A stretch of DNA of 64,000 nt, from contig CAJWAR010000006.1 in NCBI GenBank assembly GCA_913020445.1, positions 1 through 64,000 on the forward strand, read 5' to 3'. This DNA comes from an uncultured Rhodospirillaceae bacterium (lineage in GTDB: Bacteria; Pseudomonadota; Alphaproteobacteria; Rhodospirillales; UBA2165). Below the pieces are notes generated by a model, which saw only the letters and a program-made list of their open reading frames with translations, had not been told where the DNA came from and did no database searches. A program made the translations under genes and the position numbers. Each line of letters opens with the position of its first letter. Within the stretch, counting starts at the first letter, position 1. Shown here in pieces: positions 52,515 through 61,343 of this stretch.

Positions 52515-52640
52515 GTATTTCTTTCACCATTCGGAATGTGGAGGCGCTTTGTAGCACCCTGCTCCCGATAAAGCTATTCCGCTATGCCTATACTTTCTGT
52601 ATGGTTAAAACAGCGTAAACTGAAGCGAAAGAATTGCCCC

Positions 52641-54860
52641 ATGTCGATGATCCAAACCACTTGTAGATTATGCCTCGTGCGCTGCGGGATGCTGGTCGAA
52701 ACCGAAGACAGTTCCGAAGCCGGCGGCGAGGCTGGCTCAAATTCACCACTCGGTAAGATCAAGAAATTCATCGGCGACCGGAAGCACCCGTTAAGCCAAG
52801 GCTATCTCTGCGTCAAAGGCAAAGCGTCGCTCGATATGATGGAAGCCGAAGATCGCGTGATCTATCCGCAACGCCGGGTCGGTGAACGCGGCTCCGGCCA
52901 ATGGGAGCGCGTCAGCTGGGACGAAGCACTGCAGGATATCGCCGAACGCATGAACGCGATCATTGATGAGCATGGTGCCAGGGCAATTGCCGTCCAGGCG
53001 CTGCCGCCCAAGGAATACTACGCTTATGATTTGTTTCTGGAGGCCATCGGCAGCCCGACGTTTTTCAAGCACGATGCGCATAACTGCTTTACGCCGCAAT
53101 TGATGTCGGACGTGCTGACTTTCGGCATGCTGACGACCTATATCAACTTCAAGAATGTCGAGGATTGTGAGACCATTGTTCTGTGGGGCGTTAATCTAAC
53201 CGAGACCAATGGCTCGAAAGCGGTTCGGGTCAGAGATGCCAAGCGCAAACATGGCGCTAAAACCATCGTTGTCGATCCGAGGCCAACGCGCTCAGCGCGG
53301 GAAGCCAATCTCTGGCTCCGCATCCGGCCCGGCACCGACGACGCCCTCGCCATGGGCATGATCAATCTGATGATAGAAAACGGCTGGTATGATGAGCAGT
53401 TCGTTAAAGACTGGACCATCGGCTTTGATGAATTGAAAGCCCGCGCGGCTGACTATACGCTTGAGCGTACTTCGAAGACCACGTGGATACCGGCAGCAGA
53501 TATTCTTGAAGCGACCCGCTTATTCGCAACCTCCAAATCCTCCGCGCTCTATACCTTTATCGGTGCGACCATGGGCGGCAATTCGATCTCGACCCTGAGA
53601 TTAATGGGCTTTTTGCCGGCTCTGACCGGCCGTTTGGATCAGGCCGGCAATAACTGCATTCATAAGCCCGTTAATATCAGAATGCCGAGCTATTACCGGC
53701 CCGGCGCCGAAGGCGATGATGATGAACGCCTCGCCGATCAAATCAGCGCCGATAAATTTCCCTTGTTGAGCGGGCCGACCGCCCTCACCGCCCCCTACCC
53801 CAATCCGTCCCATGTCATCGATGCGATGCTGACCGGTGAGCCTTATCCGGTTAAGGCCTTATGGACCGATTGCAATCCGATGGTCGGCCTCGAGGACAGC
53901 TACAAAGTACTGGAGGCACTGAAAACGCTCGATCTGCTGGTCGTCTCCGACATGTTTGAAAGCCCGACGGCGCATTTGGCTGATTATATTCTGCCGGTGA
54001 CCAATCATCTGGAAAGCAATGCCATCACTGAATATTCCGGGCTCAACATGGTGTCGGCGCGGGTCAAATGCACCGAGCCCCGCGGTGAAGTGCGTGAAGA
54101 AGCTGATGTCGTTATGGAAGTGGCCCGCCGCATGGGCTATGGCGACAAGCTGCCGGTACAGAGTTACCAGGAATTGCTCGACTACCGCCTGGCGCCGCTC
54201 GGTATCACCTTTGAAGAATTCGCTGAAATGGGCTCTTTTATCGGCCCGGATGAGCGGGGCAAATATGCCACCGGCAAGCTCCGGCCGGATGGTGAGCCCG
54301 GTTTTATGACCCCTTCCGGTAAGATCGAATTCACCTCCAAACAGCTTGAGAAATATGGCTACGACCCCCTGCCGCTGGTTCAGGAACCGATGTTTAGCCC
54401 GCAGGATGGCAATGGCGATCCGACCGCACTATCAGAGGACTATTCTCTGGTTTTGGTGACTGGCACGCGGGCTGTCGAGTTTTACTCGACCCTTGGTATA
54501 TCCATTCCGCGCTTGCGTAAACGCCGTCCCTGGCCCGGTCTCGAGATGAGCCCGGAGACCGCCGAAGAATTTGGCTTAGTCGAAGGCGATTGGGCCAAGA
54601 TCGAGGTGCCGACAACCGAGAACTCGATTGTCCGCCAAGTCGCCTTTATTCCAGGTATGCATCCTCGCGTCATTAATGCCGAAGGGCTCTGGTATATGCC
54701 GGGTGAGGATTTAATCGAGGGCACGCTCAAAGTCGGCGCCAATGTGCTGACGCCGCTCCGGGACGACATTGATCCAATAATGGGCGGCTCGACTGCGCGT
54801 TGTCTGTTGTGCCGGATAACAAAAGTTGAGGATCAAGTAACGGCGATTGCAGCAGAATAA
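52641..54860 (+). CDS. Molybdopterin oxidoreductase (DMSO reductase family, cytoplasmic)
   Basis: The ATG at 52641 (MSMIQTTCRLCLVRCG) is preferred over the track start at 52584; 739 residues. The [4Fe-4S] motif is C8-x2-C11-x3-C15 with the fourth Cys at about 57, a longer gap than usual caused by a Gly/Ser-rich insert. The molybdopterin domains follow. The likely Mo ligand is the Cys in FKHDAHNCFTPQ (about 149), as in acetylene-hydratase- and formate-dehydrogenase-type enzymes. WGVNLTETN, VVDPRPTRSA and TGRLDQAGNN mark the fold, and the C-terminal barrel carries LVTGTRAVEFYSTLG. No Tat signal and no electron-transfer subunit nearby, so it is soluble and alone. Substrate unknown. It ends 3 nt from the convergent TRAP gene. 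Confidence 0.9.
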   Translation: MSMIQTTCRLCLVRCGMLVETEDSSEAGGEAGSNSPLGKIKKFIGDRKHPLSQGYLCVKGKASLDMMEAEDRVIYPQRRVGERGSGQWERVSWDEALQDIAERMNAIIDEHGARAIAVQALPPKEYYAYDLFLEAIGSPTFFKHDAHNCFTPQLMSDVLTFGMLTTYINFKNVEDCETIVLWGVNLTETNGSKAVRVRDAKRKHGAKTIVVDPRPTRSAREANLWLRIRPGTDDALAMGMINLMIENGWYDEQFVKDWTIGFDELKARAADYTLERTSKTTWIPAADILEATRLFATSKSSALYTFIGATMGGNSISTLRLMGFLPALTGRLDQAGNNCIHKPVNIRMPSYYRPGAEGDDDERLADQISADKFPLLSGPTALTAPYPNPSHVIDAMLTGEPYPVKALWTDCNPMVGLEDSYKVLEALKTLDLLVVSDMFESPTAHLADYILPVTNHLESNAITEYSGLNMVSARVKCTEPRGEVREEADVVMEVARRMGYGDKLPVQSYQELLDYRLAPLGITFEEFAEMGSFIGPDERGKYATGKLRPDGEPGFMTPSGKIEFTSKQLEKYGYDPLPLVQEPMFSPQDGNGDPTALSEDYSLVLVTGTRAVEFYSTLGISIPRLRKRRPWPGLEMSPETAEEFGLVEGDWAKIEVPTTENSIVRQVAFIPGMHPRVINAEGLWYMPGEDLIEGTLKVGANVLTPLRDDIDPIMGGSTARCLLCRITKVEDQVTAIAAE

Positions 54861-54863
54861 TTT

Positions 54864-56750
54864 TTAAGCAGTTTCAAGCACGCCATGTTTATCTCGCTGA
54901 CGCAGGTACAAGAGGCCAGCAAGCCCAATGGCTGAGACCACGACAACGAGGAGTGATTCCGTTCCGAGCCATATTGTCGAGCCGCCAATAAAGATTGCCC
55001 CCACCAGTAGCACTGTAGCCCAAATTAGGCCGAGCGCTGTCGTTGCCGAAAAATCCTGCAAGGCACGGGCCAGCATCCAACCGCCAATGACGGCCGATGA
55101 AACGGCCAGCGCAATCGCCAGCGGGTTGCCGATTAGTATCAGCGCCGGGTTAAAGACCCAAAGGAACGGCAACAGATAGGCAATGGCAGCAAGCTGGACA
55201 CCGACCAGACCGGTGCGCCACATATCCGATCCCGCCAAACCGGCGGCAACCATACTGGCAACCGCAACCGGCGGCGTTAACATACTCAGCAGACCGAAAT
55301 AAAACAGAAATAGATGCGCCGCCATTGGCACAATATTCATATCAATCAAAGCCGGCGCCACAACGGTTACCAGCACGATATAAACGGCTGCAGTTGGCAT
55401 GCCCATGCCGAGGATGATGGCAATAAATGCCGTGAGGATCAGCATTACCATGATACCCATACTCTTGCCGAGGGCGGTGAGCAGGAGCGCTAATTGAAAT
55501 GCCAAGCCCGTTGCGTTTAAGACCCCGATAACCACACCGGCGGCGCCGCCGATTAAAATCAACGGCATCAGATTTTCACCACCACCAAAGATAAAATTGG
55601 ACCACTCGGTCGCACTCGGCAAGCGGCGGTTCTTCACCACCATTAATATTGCCAAAGCAATGCAGGCGAACATCGCCGACAGCCCGGGATTAAAGCCAAG
55701 CCAGAACAGATAATACAGCAACACCCCGATCGGCAGAATGAATAGCCAGCCCTTGACAAACACTTGAAACGGCACGGGCAGATCGGATTTGGGCAGGCCT
55801 GCTAAACCGAAACGCGCCGCTATGGCGTCTACCTGCAAGAACAACACGAGAAAATAAAGCACTGCCGGGATCAAGGCCGCCAACACGACATCCTGATAAG
55901 GTACTTCCAAAAACTCAGCGATGATGAACGCCGTCGCGCCCATAATCGGCGGCGCGATTTGTCCACCGTTGGAGGCTACCGCCTCAATGGCCGCGGCATA
56001 CTTAGCTTGAAATCCGGCTTTTTTCATCAAAGGTATAGTGACGATACCGGTGGACATGATGTTGCCAACGGTGGAGCCTGAAATGGAACCGAAAGCAGCG
56101 GAGGCAACCACGGCAACTTTGGCAGGGCCGCCGCGTCGATGGCCCATCCAGCCTAACGCCAGATCATTGAAAAAGGCAGAACCACCACTGATTTCAAGTA
56201 GCTTGCCAAAGAGGATAAAGGCCAAGACCAACTGGGCGATGACACGCAACACCAATCCCGGTATGCCGTTATTGTCTGCGTAGAGATACAACACCACCTT
56301 GGTCGGCGGAAACACTTCGGCTTCAAAAGGTGGCGGCAGATGATCGCCGAAAAATGCGTAGACGATGATTATCCAGACGAGGCCGGCGATAATTCCGCCA
56401 GCAGCTTTGCGTAAACCTTCGAGCATCAGGACGATGGCGATAACGCCCGGCACCCACATATCAAGGGTGCGGTCGGCCATGCGCAGCATCCAGTTCTCAA
56501 AATTCCAGGACATCCAGAACCAACTGCCGATCGCCAGCAAACCGAGGAGAATTTCAAGGTTGCCGGCTTTTTCGCCGTATGGTTTTTGGATGAAAGCCGC
56601 TGCAATAGAGAGGCCGAGAAGAACCACCACCACTTGTTGAAAAGTAAGCGCCATACCCAGCCGGTCTGGAACAGCAAAAATCCAGCCGATTCCGACAATG
56701 GTAATCGAGCCGAGAATGGCTCGAGAGTAGAGATGGGTCACCCGTTCCAT
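54864..56750 (-). CDS. TRAP transporter fused permease (4TM/12TM, TAXI type)
   Basis: A 628-residue membrane protein joining the small (DctQ-like) and large (DctM-like) TRAP subunits. The first 150 residues hold about four helices, and the rest about twelve. The DctM part has GGSAFFNDLALGWMGHRRGGPAKVAVVASAAFGSISGS and VGNIMSTGIVTIPLMKKAGF, then GQIAPPIMGATAFIIAEFLEVPY and ILGMGMPTAAVYIVLVTVVAP, which are family signatures. This fused form pairs with TAXI-type binding proteins, one of which is encoded just upstream (56806). It imports organic acids or amino acids with Na+ or H+; the substrate is unknown. Confidence 0.94.
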   Translation of the reverse strand: MERVTHLYSRAILGSITIVGIGWIFAVPDRLGMALTFQQVVVVLLGLSIAAAFIQKPYGEKAGNLEILLGLLAIGSWFWMSWNFENWMLRMADRTLDMWVPGVIAIVLMLEGLRKAAGGIIAGLVWIIIVYAFFGDHLPPPFEAEVFPPTKVVLYLYADNNGIPGLVLRVIAQLVLAFILFGKLLEISGGSAFFNDLALGWMGHRRGGPAKVAVVASAAFGSISGSTVGNIMSTGIVTIPLMKKAGFQAKYAAAIEAVASNGGQIAPPIMGATAFIIAEFLEVPYQDVVLAALIPAVLYFLVLFLQVDAIAARFGLAGLPKSDLPVPFQVFVKGWLFILPIGVLLYYLFWLGFNPGLSAMFACIALAILMVVKNRRLPSATEWSNFIFGGGENLMPLILIGGAAGVVIGVLNATGLAFQLALLLTALGKSMGIMVMLILTAFIAIILGMGMPTAAVYIVLVTVVAPALIDMNIVPMAAHLFLFYFGLLSMLTPPVAVASMVAAGLAGSDMWRTGLVGVQLAAIAYLLPFLWVFNPALILIGNPLAIALAVSSAVIGGWMLARALQDFSATTALGLIWATVLLVGAIFIGGSTIWLGTESLLVVVVSAIGLAGLLYLRQRDKHGVLETA

Positions 56751-56805
56751 GGTGACCCACTCTCGTTAAATGACCTGAACATCACAGGCACTCTAACTGG
56801 ATTGA

Positions 56806-57822
56806 CTATCTCCGGCCAGCATCCTGCTTTTCATTGGCGTCTGTCCACAGCCCCACTTCTTTGTAGTATTTCACCGCGCCCGGATGGAAAGGGATCGGAT
56901 TGTTGGACGGCACAAGCTTGGTCTGCTTTACGCCACGCAATGGTGGATAAGACTTTTGCATTGCCTTCCATTGGGAATGAACCGCTTTTGCCATATTGTA
57001 GGCGTCTTGATTTTCAACTGTCGTGCCGGAATTGAGATAGGTATCGAACGCAGCAATATGGGTAGGTTGGCGGACGAACGGCATGCGCTTAGAGGGTTTT
57101 ACCCGCATTGTATAGAGCCCGGCGATGCCTTTTTGCATGAAGGCGTCATTGGCCTTCGGGCCCAATTGCAGAATGCGCAAACCGCCCGGCACCGAAGCAT
57201 GGGCTTTCCGCATCTGCGGCATGGCTAGCGCAACCGTGGTAGCATCTGCCCGGCCTTCGATCACCTGGGCGATGCCCGAGACGACGCCGCCAGAATCAAT
57301 CGAGGTTACATCTTTTTCGGTCAGACCGGCGGTCGCCAAGATCGTCCGGTTGGTCTGCGCCAGGGACACATTGGTTTTAAATTTAACAATGACCTTTTTA
57401 CCTTTGAGGTCTGCTACGGTTTTGATGCCGGAGTTTTCCTTGACCATATACATATAGGGCAGAATCCAAATACGCGCGATCGAACGCACTTTCTTGGTGG
57501 CATTGCCCTTGTAGGCACCAAGGCCATTAAAGGCGAGGCCGGAATCAAGACTGGAATTCAGGCCGAGAGTGATCTCCCCCTTCTCCATCAACGGCAAATA
57601 GACCGACGAGCCAGCATGGGGTTGCGCGGTGGAACGGATTTTGAGCTGTTCCTGGAACAATTTTGCAAATCCGCCAGCCAGCAGAAAATAAGTGGAGCCG
57701 GCAGGGTTACTGCCAATGGTAATCGATTTCATTTTGGCTTCAGTAGATACGCCACCCAGGGCCGTAAACGCAACAGCACCGCCCAGAACGACGGCGGTCG
57801 ACAACAATTTTTGATATTTCAT
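56806..57822 (-). CDS. TAXI family TRAP transporter solute-binding protein
   Basis: A 338-residue periplasmic binding protein with a signal peptide (TAVVLGGAVAFTALGGVS, cut near residue 28). SITIGSNPAGSTYFLLAGGFAKLFQEQ is the TAXI opening. QPHAGSSVYLPLMEKGEITLGLNSS and the late ADLKGKKVIVKF and GRADATTVALAMPQM segments complete the family pattern. GGGAGAGCG precedes the ATG. It is the first gene of the TAXI-TRAP pair on the minus strand, 55 nt before the permease. Binds an unknown organic solute (TAXI members take glutamate, glutarate or similar acids in known cases). Confidence 0.94.
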   Translation of the reverse strand: MKYQKLLSTAVVLGGAVAFTALGGVSTEAKMKSITIGSNPAGSTYFLLAGGFAKLFQEQLKIRSTAQPHAGSSVYLPLMEKGEITLGLNSSLDSGLAFNGLGAYKGNATKKVRSIARIWILPYMYMVKENSGIKTVADLKGKKVIVKFKTNVSLAQTNRTILATAGLTEKDVTSIDSGGVVSGIAQVIEGRADATTVALAMPQMRKAHASVPGGLRILQLGPKANDAFMQKGIAGLYTMRVKPSKRMPFVRQPTHIAAFDTYLNSGTTVENQDAYNMAKAVHSQWKAMQKSYPPLRGVKQTKLVPSNNPIPFHPGAVKYYKEVGLWTDANEKQDAGRR

Positions 57823-57985
57823 AACGCTCTCCCTAGTTAAAATACGTTTTTAGAGTAGGAATTAAAAACCCTAGCTCTATTGGGAGAAAGTATAGGTTAA
57901 GTTTTGAAATAATTGCCAGATAAATATGTAGGTAGACCGAACAAACGCCAATTTGTTCCACCATGTGAAAATTATTAGTAGATAA

Positions 57986-59542
57986 TTATGGTGCGCTTTC
58001 TTCCTCGACGAAACGCGGAAACACACCTTCGGGCTTAGGTAACTCTGTGCTGGGCGTCAGACGTCCGGCTTCACCAAACGAGCTAAAATCACGAGCGTCT
58101 TCAGCTGCCGCTACCTGATCCAGCATCCTGCCCGCGGCTTCAGGCACGAACGGCTGAGCCAGCAACGCCAACTGCCGGATCGCTTCCGCCAGCACATAGA
58201 GCACGGTCTGCATGCGCTGAGGATCTTCTTTTTTCAAAGTCCACGGCGCTTGGCGATCTATGTAGCTGTTGGCAGCGCGAATTTCAGTCCAGATTTTCTC
58301 CAGCGCGATATGAAAAGCTTGAACATCCAGGGCGTCACGTACGACCTCCAATAAACCATCAACAGCAGACAGCAGAGTATTATCGTCATCGGTCAGGTCG
58401 CCCGGCTCCGGCACTTTGGCATCGCAGTTTTTGTTGATCATCGACAACACCCGCTGGGCCAGATTACCAAAATCATTAGCCAGCTCGCCATTCATCCGCT
58501 GCACCATGGCGGCGCGTGAAAAATCACCGTCATTACCAAACGGCACTTCGCGCAAGAGGAAATAGCGCACTTGATCAAGCCCGTAAGTCGCCATCAATTC
58601 CAGCGGATCAATAACGTTGCCGAGCGATTTCGAGATTTTCTCGCCTTCATTGGTCCACCAGCCATGAGCAAATACCCGCTTCGGCGGCTCCAGCCCTGCC
58701 GCCATCAAAAACGCCGGCCAGTAAACCGCATGAAAGCGCAGGATATCCTTGCCGACCATATGCACATCGGCGGGCCAGTACTTTTGATATTCCGCGTGAT
58801 CCGTATCCGGATAACCAATGGCCGTGATGTAGTTGGTGAGCGCATCCAGCCAGACATACATAATGTGGTCATCGTCGTTCGGCACCGGCACACCCCATTT
58901 AAATGATGTCCGGGAAACCGATAGATCCTGCAGCCCGCCTTCGACAAAGCTGGTCACTTCGTTACGGCGGGTCAGTGGCAGGATAAATTCAGGATTGGCG
59001 TTATAAAAATCCATCAAGCGGCCCTGCCATTCAGACAGTTTAAAGAAGTAGCTGGGTTCCTCGACCCATTCTACCTCGGCGCCAGAGGGAGCGATTTTTT
59101 TGCCATCATCACCGAGGGTCAGCTCACCCTCGCCGAAGAAAGCTTCATCACGCACCGAATACCAGCCACTGTAACTGTCGAGATAGATTTCACCGGCATC
59201 AAGCAAGCGTTGCCAAATATCCCGACAAGAGATTTTGTGACGCTCTTCGGTCGTACGAATGAAATCATCATTGGTGAAGTTCATACTGACAGCCAGATCG
59301 CGAAAGTTCTGCGACACTTGGTCGGTGAAGGCTTGCGGATCGATACCGGCTTTCTCGGCCGACTTCTCGACTTTTTGACCATGCTCGTCGGTGCCGGTTA
59401 GGAATTTTACATCAAAACCATCGAGACGCTTAAAGCGCGCCAAGACATCACAAGCCAGCGTCGTATAGGCATGTCCGATATGTGGGGCATCATTGACGTA
59501 ATAAATCGGTGTCGTGATGTAATAAGGTTTTTGCTCTGACAT
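57986..59542 (-). CDS. metG: Methionyl-tRNA synthetase
   Basis: MetG charges tRNA-Met. The 518 residues are the short (MetG1-like) class without the C-terminal beta-barrel dimerisation domain. YYITTPIYYVNDAPHIGHAYTTLACDVLARF has the HIGH motif, and GEKISKSLGN the KMSKS equivalent (KISKS). The connective peptide lacks the full zinc-knuckle cysteines: SGWYSVRDEAFF replaces the Cys-rich segment, a common alphaproteobacterial form. It follows holB by 30 nt on the minus strand. In relatives tatD is next, but here the TRAP/molybdoenzyme block follows. Confidence 0.97.
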   Translation of the reverse strand: MSEQKPYYITTPIYYVNDAPHIGHAYTTLACDVLARFKRLDGFDVKFLTGTDEHGQKVEKSAEKAGIDPQAFTDQVSQNFRDLAVSMNFTNDDFIRTTEERHKISCRDIWQRLLDAGEIYLDSYSGWYSVRDEAFFGEGELTLGDDGKKIAPSGAEVEWVEEPSYFFKLSEWQGRLMDFYNANPEFILPLTRRNEVTSFVEGGLQDLSVSRTSFKWGVPVPNDDDHIMYVWLDALTNYITAIGYPDTDHAEYQKYWPADVHMVGKDILRFHAVYWPAFLMAAGLEPPKRVFAHGWWTNEGEKISKSLGNVIDPLELMATYGLDQVRYFLLREVPFGNDGDFSRAAMVQRMNGELANDFGNLAQRVLSMINKNCDAKVPEPGDLTDDDNTLLSAVDGLLEVVRDALDVQAFHIALEKIWTEIRAANSYIDRQAPWTLKKEDPQRMQTVLYVLAEAIRQLALLAQPFVPEAAGRMLDQVAAAEDARDFSSFGEAGRLTPSTELPKPEGVFPRFVEEESAP

Positions 59543-59572
59543 ATAATTTAACTTCTGGCCCTAATATTTGCT

Positions 59573-60661
59573 CTAATTTTTAACTGCGCCTTCGATCGAC
59601 AGGAAGGTGTTTAAAATGACCTGCTTGCGATCCAAGTTTAAACCTTTGGCCTGTTGAAACAGGCGGCCAGTGTTTTCCCATACCTCAATCCAGGGATCAA
59701 GGCTACTGACGGCAGTTTGTTCAGCGCCCGTCGCTGAGGTGCGGATAACATCAACCAGCCAGCGATTAATGAGCTCAAAGGCGCGCTCGAACAATTGCTC
59801 GGTATTATCGCGAGCCAGCTTATCGCCAAGTTTATGGAGCCTCGGAATGTCCAGCTGCGGCAGAGTTTCAAGAATGCCATTTATCTCACGGTAGATTTCC
59901 AAACCGCCTTCGCTGGAAAGATGAAGTGCGCGGCCGATACTGCCATCGGCAATCTCGGCCAGCTCTGTTGCATCCTCCGGTAAAATATCAGGATCGTACT
60001 CGGCCAACAGATCAGCAATCGTCCGCTCAGGCAGCGGCTTTAAAACCAAGCGGCGGCAGCGCGAGCGGATGGTCGGCAGCAACCTTCCGGGATTATGGCT
60101 CACCAATAATAGCAACGCCCGCTTGGGCGGTTCTTCCAGCGCTTTCAAAACGGCATTGGCCGCATTGGCGTTCATTTCATCGGCGCTATCAATGACAACG
60201 ACCCGCCAGCCCCCTTCCGCCGGTGTCATCGATAGAAACGAGCCGACCGCCCTCACCTCATTGACGGTAATTTCTTTTCTGAGCTTGCCAGTTTTCTCAT
60301 CTTCGCTGCGCTCAATGTGTAAGAAATCAGCGTGCCCTCCGGCGATAATCCGGCGGCAGACCGGATTCGCGAGATCAGTTGCCAAACTGGATGGATCAGT
60401 TGCCGGCAGCGCGTCACCAAACAGACCGGGCCCTTCATCAACCGGCCCGCCCACAATATCACCATGGGTCAGCACAAATCGGGCAATGCGGTGAGCCAGT
60501 GTTGCCTTGCCAATACCATTGGGGCCACAGATCAGCCAAGCATGCGGTAGCTTGCCAGAGTTAAAAGCCGTTAAAAAGCTAATTTCGGCCTCGGATTGGC
60601 CCAACAATAGTGAGTTGGCAATCGCTTTAGGTGGGCCGTCTTCAAGCTCTTCATCACTCAT
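59573..60661 (-). CDS. holB: DNA polymerase III subunit delta'
   Basis: HolB is part of the clamp loader. The start is the ATG at 60661 (MSDEELEDGPPK), which overlaps the tmk stop by 8 nt, rather than the TTG at 60670; 362 residues. The AAA+ domain has a Walker A-like GPNGIGKATLAHRIARF and a conserved late SRC motif (IRSRCRRL). The C-terminal collar (about 215-362) is helical. Translational coupling to tmk is clear. The pair tmk-holB is widely conserved. Confidence 0.95.
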   Translation of the reverse strand: MSDEELEDGPPKAIANSLLLGQSEAEISFLTAFNSGKLPHAWLICGPNGIGKATLAHRIARFVLTHGDIVGGPVDEGPGLFGDALPATDPSSLATDLANPVCRRIIAGGHADFLHIERSEDEKTGKLRKEITVNEVRAVGSFLSMTPAEGGWRVVVIDSADEMNANAANAVLKALEEPPKRALLLLVSHNPGRLLPTIRSRCRRLVLKPLPERTIADLLAEYDPDILPEDATELAEIADGSIGRALHLSSEGGLEIYREINGILETLPQLDIPRLHKLGDKLARDNTEQLFERAFELINRWLVDVIRTSATGAEQTAVSSLDPWIEVWENTGRLFQQAKGLNLDRKQVILNTFLSIEGAVKN

Positions 60662-61343
60662 CGGCTGCAAGCCTGAATCTTTTGAATACTAATTTTTGAA
60701 TATTAGTCTGAATTTCTTCAATTGGTTTCGAAGCATCAATCACCACGCAACGCTTTTTGTTTTTGCGGGCAATATCTAAAAAGCCATCACGCAGACGGGC
60801 ATGAAACTCCAATCCCATGCGTTCATAGCGATCTTCTTTCTGATGCACGACTGAAGTTTGTTCATCACCTCGCGCATCTGCCCGCGCCAAGCCCTCTTCC
60901 GCCGGCAAGTCCAAAATTATCGTTAAGTCGGGCTGCATATTTCCAGCGATGAATTGATAGAAGCCATGGATCGCTTTTTTACTGACGCCATGACCATACC
61001 CTTGATAGGCCATTGTCGAATCAGCATAGCGGTCGGTTAGTACCCATTGGCCGTTGTCGAGCGCGGGCAAAATTACTTTGTTCAAGTGATCACGCCGCGC
61101 CGCGAAATGCAGCAGTGTCTCGGTTTGCGCATCCCAGCGGTCCGTCTCACCTTCAACCAGCAAGCTACGAATTGACTCAGCGCCGGGAGAACCACCGGGC
61201 TCGCGGGTTTGTACAGCGCTGATGCCGGCTTCGCTTAACGTTTCGGCGAGCAATTTTAGCTGAGTGGATTTACCGCTACCCTCACCGCCTTCAAAGCTGA
61301 TGAATTTGCCTTTGCTTGAAGCTTTAGCTGGTTGATCGCTCAA
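60654..61343 (-). CDS. tmk: Thymidylate kinase
   Basis: Tmk phosphorylates dTMP to dTDP. The TTG start at 61343 has GGGGTGA upstream and overlaps the D,D-carboxypeptidase stop by 4 nt; no in-frame ATG lies nearby. The 229 residues include a 10-residue basic N-terminal extension. The P-loop is FEGGEGSGKSTQLKLLAE, the DR-x motif is LTDRYADSTMAYQGYG, and the TREPGGSPGAE loop is present. The LID region (AEEGLARADARGDEQ) is Arg-poor relative to E. coli. Confidence 0.96.
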   Translation of the reverse strand: MSDQPAKASSKGKFISFEGGEGSGKSTQLKLLAETLSEAGISAVQTREPGGSPGAESIRSLLVEGETDRWDAQTETLLHFAARRDHLNKVILPALDNGQWVLTDRYADSTMAYQGYGHGVSKKAIHGFYQFIAGNMQPDLTIILDLPAEEGLARADARGDEQTSVVHQKEDRYERMGLEFHARLRDGFLDIARKNKKRCVVIDASKPIEEIQTNIQKLVFKRFRLAADE

